This document shows positions 61,668 to 64,000 of a stretch of 64,000 bases of DNA, piece after piece (positions within the stretch are counted from its first letter, which is position 1; the number at the start of each line of letters is the position of its first letter). A program made the position numbers and the translations under genes. The DNA comes from Pocillopora verrucosa (Eukaryota; Cnidaria; Anthozoa; Scleractinia; Pocilloporidae): positions 6,613,900 to 6,677,899 of the forward strand of contig NC_089325.1 in assembly GCF_036669915.1 (NCBI RefSeq), given 5' to 3'. The notes beneath the pieces are model-generated. The model made no database searches. It was not told the origin of the DNA and saw only the letters and a program-made list of their open reading frames with translations.

Positions 61668-62739
61668 ATGGCTTCCTATTTTAACAAAGTAAGTGTTCTA
61701 TTTTTAAATAATAGTTCCTCAGCCAGGATTGTTCGAATAGTTTTTTCAAAGATAGCGATTTAAAATTTCAAGAATAATTCAGGAATGTATTAGTTTTTCT
61801 TGACGTTCTAGTGTGAAGTTGGCCTCTTGCACTATCTTCCACACCACTGAGATGCAAAAATAACAACAAATAAAGCATCTTCGCTGAAGTTGATTTAAAC
61901 TTTGCTAAAGCCAATTTTTTTCTCTTCTATGATTGTACGATACTCGTATATTCTTCTCTTTTATTTTTATAGTTTCGCCTTGTGTAGTTTCCTACACGTA
62001 TAAGCTTTTAAGAAATGATATTTCAGTTTTCTTATCTATTTACTGTGTCCTGTGTGCATTGTTTGTTTTGGTCATTAAATCTAACGCCACAAGATCATCA
62101 GATTACCTGCCATCCTCTTTTTGATTGTTGAGTGAGCAATTAAGCATTAGTGAAGTTGGGCTACAAAGTTTGTGTCCTGGAAAGAAGTCATTTTCAAAAA
62201 AGTCGAAGTTTAAAATTTTGAGAGAGAATTCATATCGTGGTAGTCATAGAGAACAGAAATGGGTATTCGAGTCAGCTTCAAGCAATATTGAAAATGATTT
62301 TGTTTTTTTTCGTCAGATTTATCTCGTGATTGTTGTTTTGGGCGTAACTTCGTGGTCCCTTCAAGTTTTCTCATGCCCAACAGTTTCCAGTCTAACTCCT
62401 CAAAAAACACTCAAACGTCTTCGCCGTCATTTCATGTTTGTCTCAAGGACTGCTACCACTTTGAAGTCAGCTCCTAGAACTTCAAGACAAACTACCCGTG
62501 ACGGCACTGTACAGTTGCCAGGTACCTCAAGGTGCCCTTGGAGCTGGGGCCTAGATGACGACCCAAATCGTTTTCCTCGATTTTTGACCAAAGCTGTTTG
62601 CCCTAACTGCACATCCTCCTGCCGCGAAGTGCGATATTCACTCAAGGGTCTGGTTCAAGACTGTGACGTCAGAACAGGGGAAAGAGTTTGGATGTGGACC
62701 GTGGTGGAACTTACAACGGCGTTCGTTTATGATCCGTGA
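61668..62739 (+). CDS. IL-17-like secreted protein, gene E
   Basis: Exon 1 is 61668-61688 (seven codons, MASYFNK, donor GTAAGT); exon 2 is 62317-62739 (acceptor TTCGTCAG), phase 0, giving 147 residues. The signal peptide core is IYLVIVVLGVTSWSL. The mature part has the basic segment KTLKRLRRHFMFV, a Thr/Ser/Arg-rich linker and the IL-17 core CPWSWGLDDDPNRFPRFL, AVCPNCTSSC, DCDVRTGERVW, ending FVYDP. It is more diverged than genes A-D but keeps the same exon plan and cysteine positions. It lies outside the tandem duplication, so it is an older paralogue. An AATAAA at about 63124 could be its poly(A) signal. Confidence 0.8.
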
Positions 62740-63764
62740 ACTTTTTTGTTACTGCGTATGATGTCACCGTGGATGAAGAAGAGTCGAGGACCAGTCAGAG
62801 CCTTATAGAAGGATCAGGCAAATTTCCTAATGACTACCAAAATCCTCCAAGACCGGTTAAAATCAACCTCTCATTAACACTGTTACCGCTTACAGATATC
62901 AACGCAGATTCCAAATATATCAGCCTCAATCATCTCCTCTAGTCTCTGTTTCAATCCCTACAGTAGTTTATGTTGATAACATGAAACGATTTGCAACCAG
63001 TAAAACTGTGAACAAAAAAAATAATGCCCAAGAGCTTGGGCGTTATTTTACTCGTTAAAGCCGTTCGCACCAAAAAATTAAATATAAGCATTGCAGAAAC
63101 TGCAAAGTAATATGAAACAAAAGAATAAAAGAAATACATGGTTTATCGCCGTGGTCATTTGACTTTCTTTAAAGCTATTTCTTCCCTCCAAGAGTTCGCC
63201 GATTATTGTGAGTTCATGTTGCCTTCGAAGTACAATCAGTACCGCAAGTGTTGTTTTTTAGCTATGACTAGCTAAGTACAGATCAGTGTAAGAACTATCA
63301 TTTGCTCTTTCATCTGAGTACATTTCATTGCTATGAGTTCATTTGTCTTTCTTCTGAGTTCACGTGCACATTTTAATAGGCTTATACGTGTAAAACATAA
63401 GTTAAGGAAACTGATTGACCAATCAGATGATACCTTCTAGAGGCAGTTAATTACAAACAGATTAGAAAAGGTGGTACATTTTCTGTTCGGTTAAAGTGTC
63501 TACGACGCGAATTTTTTTTTGCCTAAATATTTAGCTTATCATATGTATAAACCAATTTCGGTCGAAGAAAAACTTCAAATAACATAAAACTCGGTTTTTT
63601 CGGGCCTTAAAGTGCTCTTATTTTGTCTTTAAAATGTCCCGTGGACTGGTAACAAATTAGCGAGTGATGACGTGGAAAACTGTGAAAACTCTCCGTTGAC
63701 ACTTACAAATCTCTCAAACCTCTTGTAATTTTGTATCGGTCAGCGTTGAAATACTCTCGAAATA
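62740..63764. other. 3' flank of gene E and spacer
   Basis: It includes the probable 3' UTR of gene E. A short frame at 62736-62942 overlaps the stop region and has no known domain. Around 63190-63380 there are repeats of the type CTGAGTTCA.TT. Confidence 0.4.
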
Positions 63765-63920
63765 ATGTCCGATAGCGATGTTTACCTAACTTCAGCAAGC
63801 TCTACCGAGAGTTTTGATACATCGTACTTAGGTAATAAAGAAGAAATGGAAGTTGCGAGTACGGTTCAGCCCTACGAAGGAGAACCGAGTGCATCAAACG
63901 AAGATTTCGACGAAGACTGA
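63765..63920 (+). CDS. Short acidic ORF, N-terminal motif of a repeat-associated family
   Basis: This ATG-started frame of 51 codons begins MSDSDVYLTSASSTE and contains VQPYEGEPSASNEDFDED, then TGA. A Ser/Asp-rich start followed by a QPY.xEP motif resembles the N-terminus of a widespread family of P2X7-C-terminus-like proteins in cnidarian genomes. Those usually continue with a cysteine-rich domain, not seen before the window ends. It may be a truncated copy or a first exon. Confidence in the family link is low. Confidence 0.35.
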   Translation: MSDSDVYLTSASSTESFDTSYLGNKEEMEVASTVQPYEGEPSASNEDFDED

Positions 63921-64000
63921 CTAAGACGGTTTCTCGCGTGCGGTGTTCAGGTCAAGATCAGAACAAAAAACTCCCGTGACTGAATGTTTAGTTTGTTGCG

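Overview
The window looks like nuclear DNA of an early-branching animal, most likely an anthozoan cnidarian (coral or sea anemone). It is AT-rich, genes are split by spliceosomal GT/AG introns, noncoding space is long and MITE-rich, and the genes include interleukin-17-like ligands and CBP/p300-type TAZ zinc fingers. The species call is inference. No rRNA, confident tRNA, CRISPR or bacterial operon was seen.

Layout. (1) 479-5411, minus: a complete eight-exon gene for an RNA ligase of the bacterial (E. coli) RtcB type. The exons join into one open frame of 445 codons, with a basic, acid-free N-terminal extension that looks like a mitochondrial presequence. (2) 6664-8901, minus: the 3' exons of a TAZ-zinc-finger gene; a paralogue lies at 35374-36339, minus. 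(3) 9-15 kb: repeat-rich, gene-poor. (4) 15443-27010, minus: a decayed Helitron of the Helentron type (2A-like motif and OTU protease, zinc finger, HUH/Y2 Rep, PIF1 helicase joined to an EEP endonuclease, RPA-like protein). It is broken up by a plus-strand hAT-like transposase gene (18447-21057) and by a 2.16-kb TTAA-flanked transposon (22358-24518). (5) 27810-30752: a MULE-like element with about 60-bp terminal inverted repeats and a 9-bp target duplication. (6) 32368-39595: a large imperfect inverted repeat with the second TAZ gene in its loop. (7) 41864-60710: a tandem segmental duplication of about 8.5 kb. Each copy carries a head-to-head pair of IL-17-like genes (minus then plus). A fifth, diverged IL-17-like gene follows at 61668-62739. 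Four of the five are open; the fourth in order (56678-57715) is broken by many small indels.

The IL-17-like genes share one design: a TATA box about 100 bp upstream, a 21-nt first coding exon of seven codons, a phase-0 intron, and a second exon with the hydrophobic core of a signal peptide followed by a six-cysteine domain. They probably act as secreted immune or epithelial signals (family knowledge, not shown here). The RtcB and IL-17 loci are not functionally linked as far as the sequence shows. Most remaining DNA is transposon debris, MITEs and dispersed repeats.
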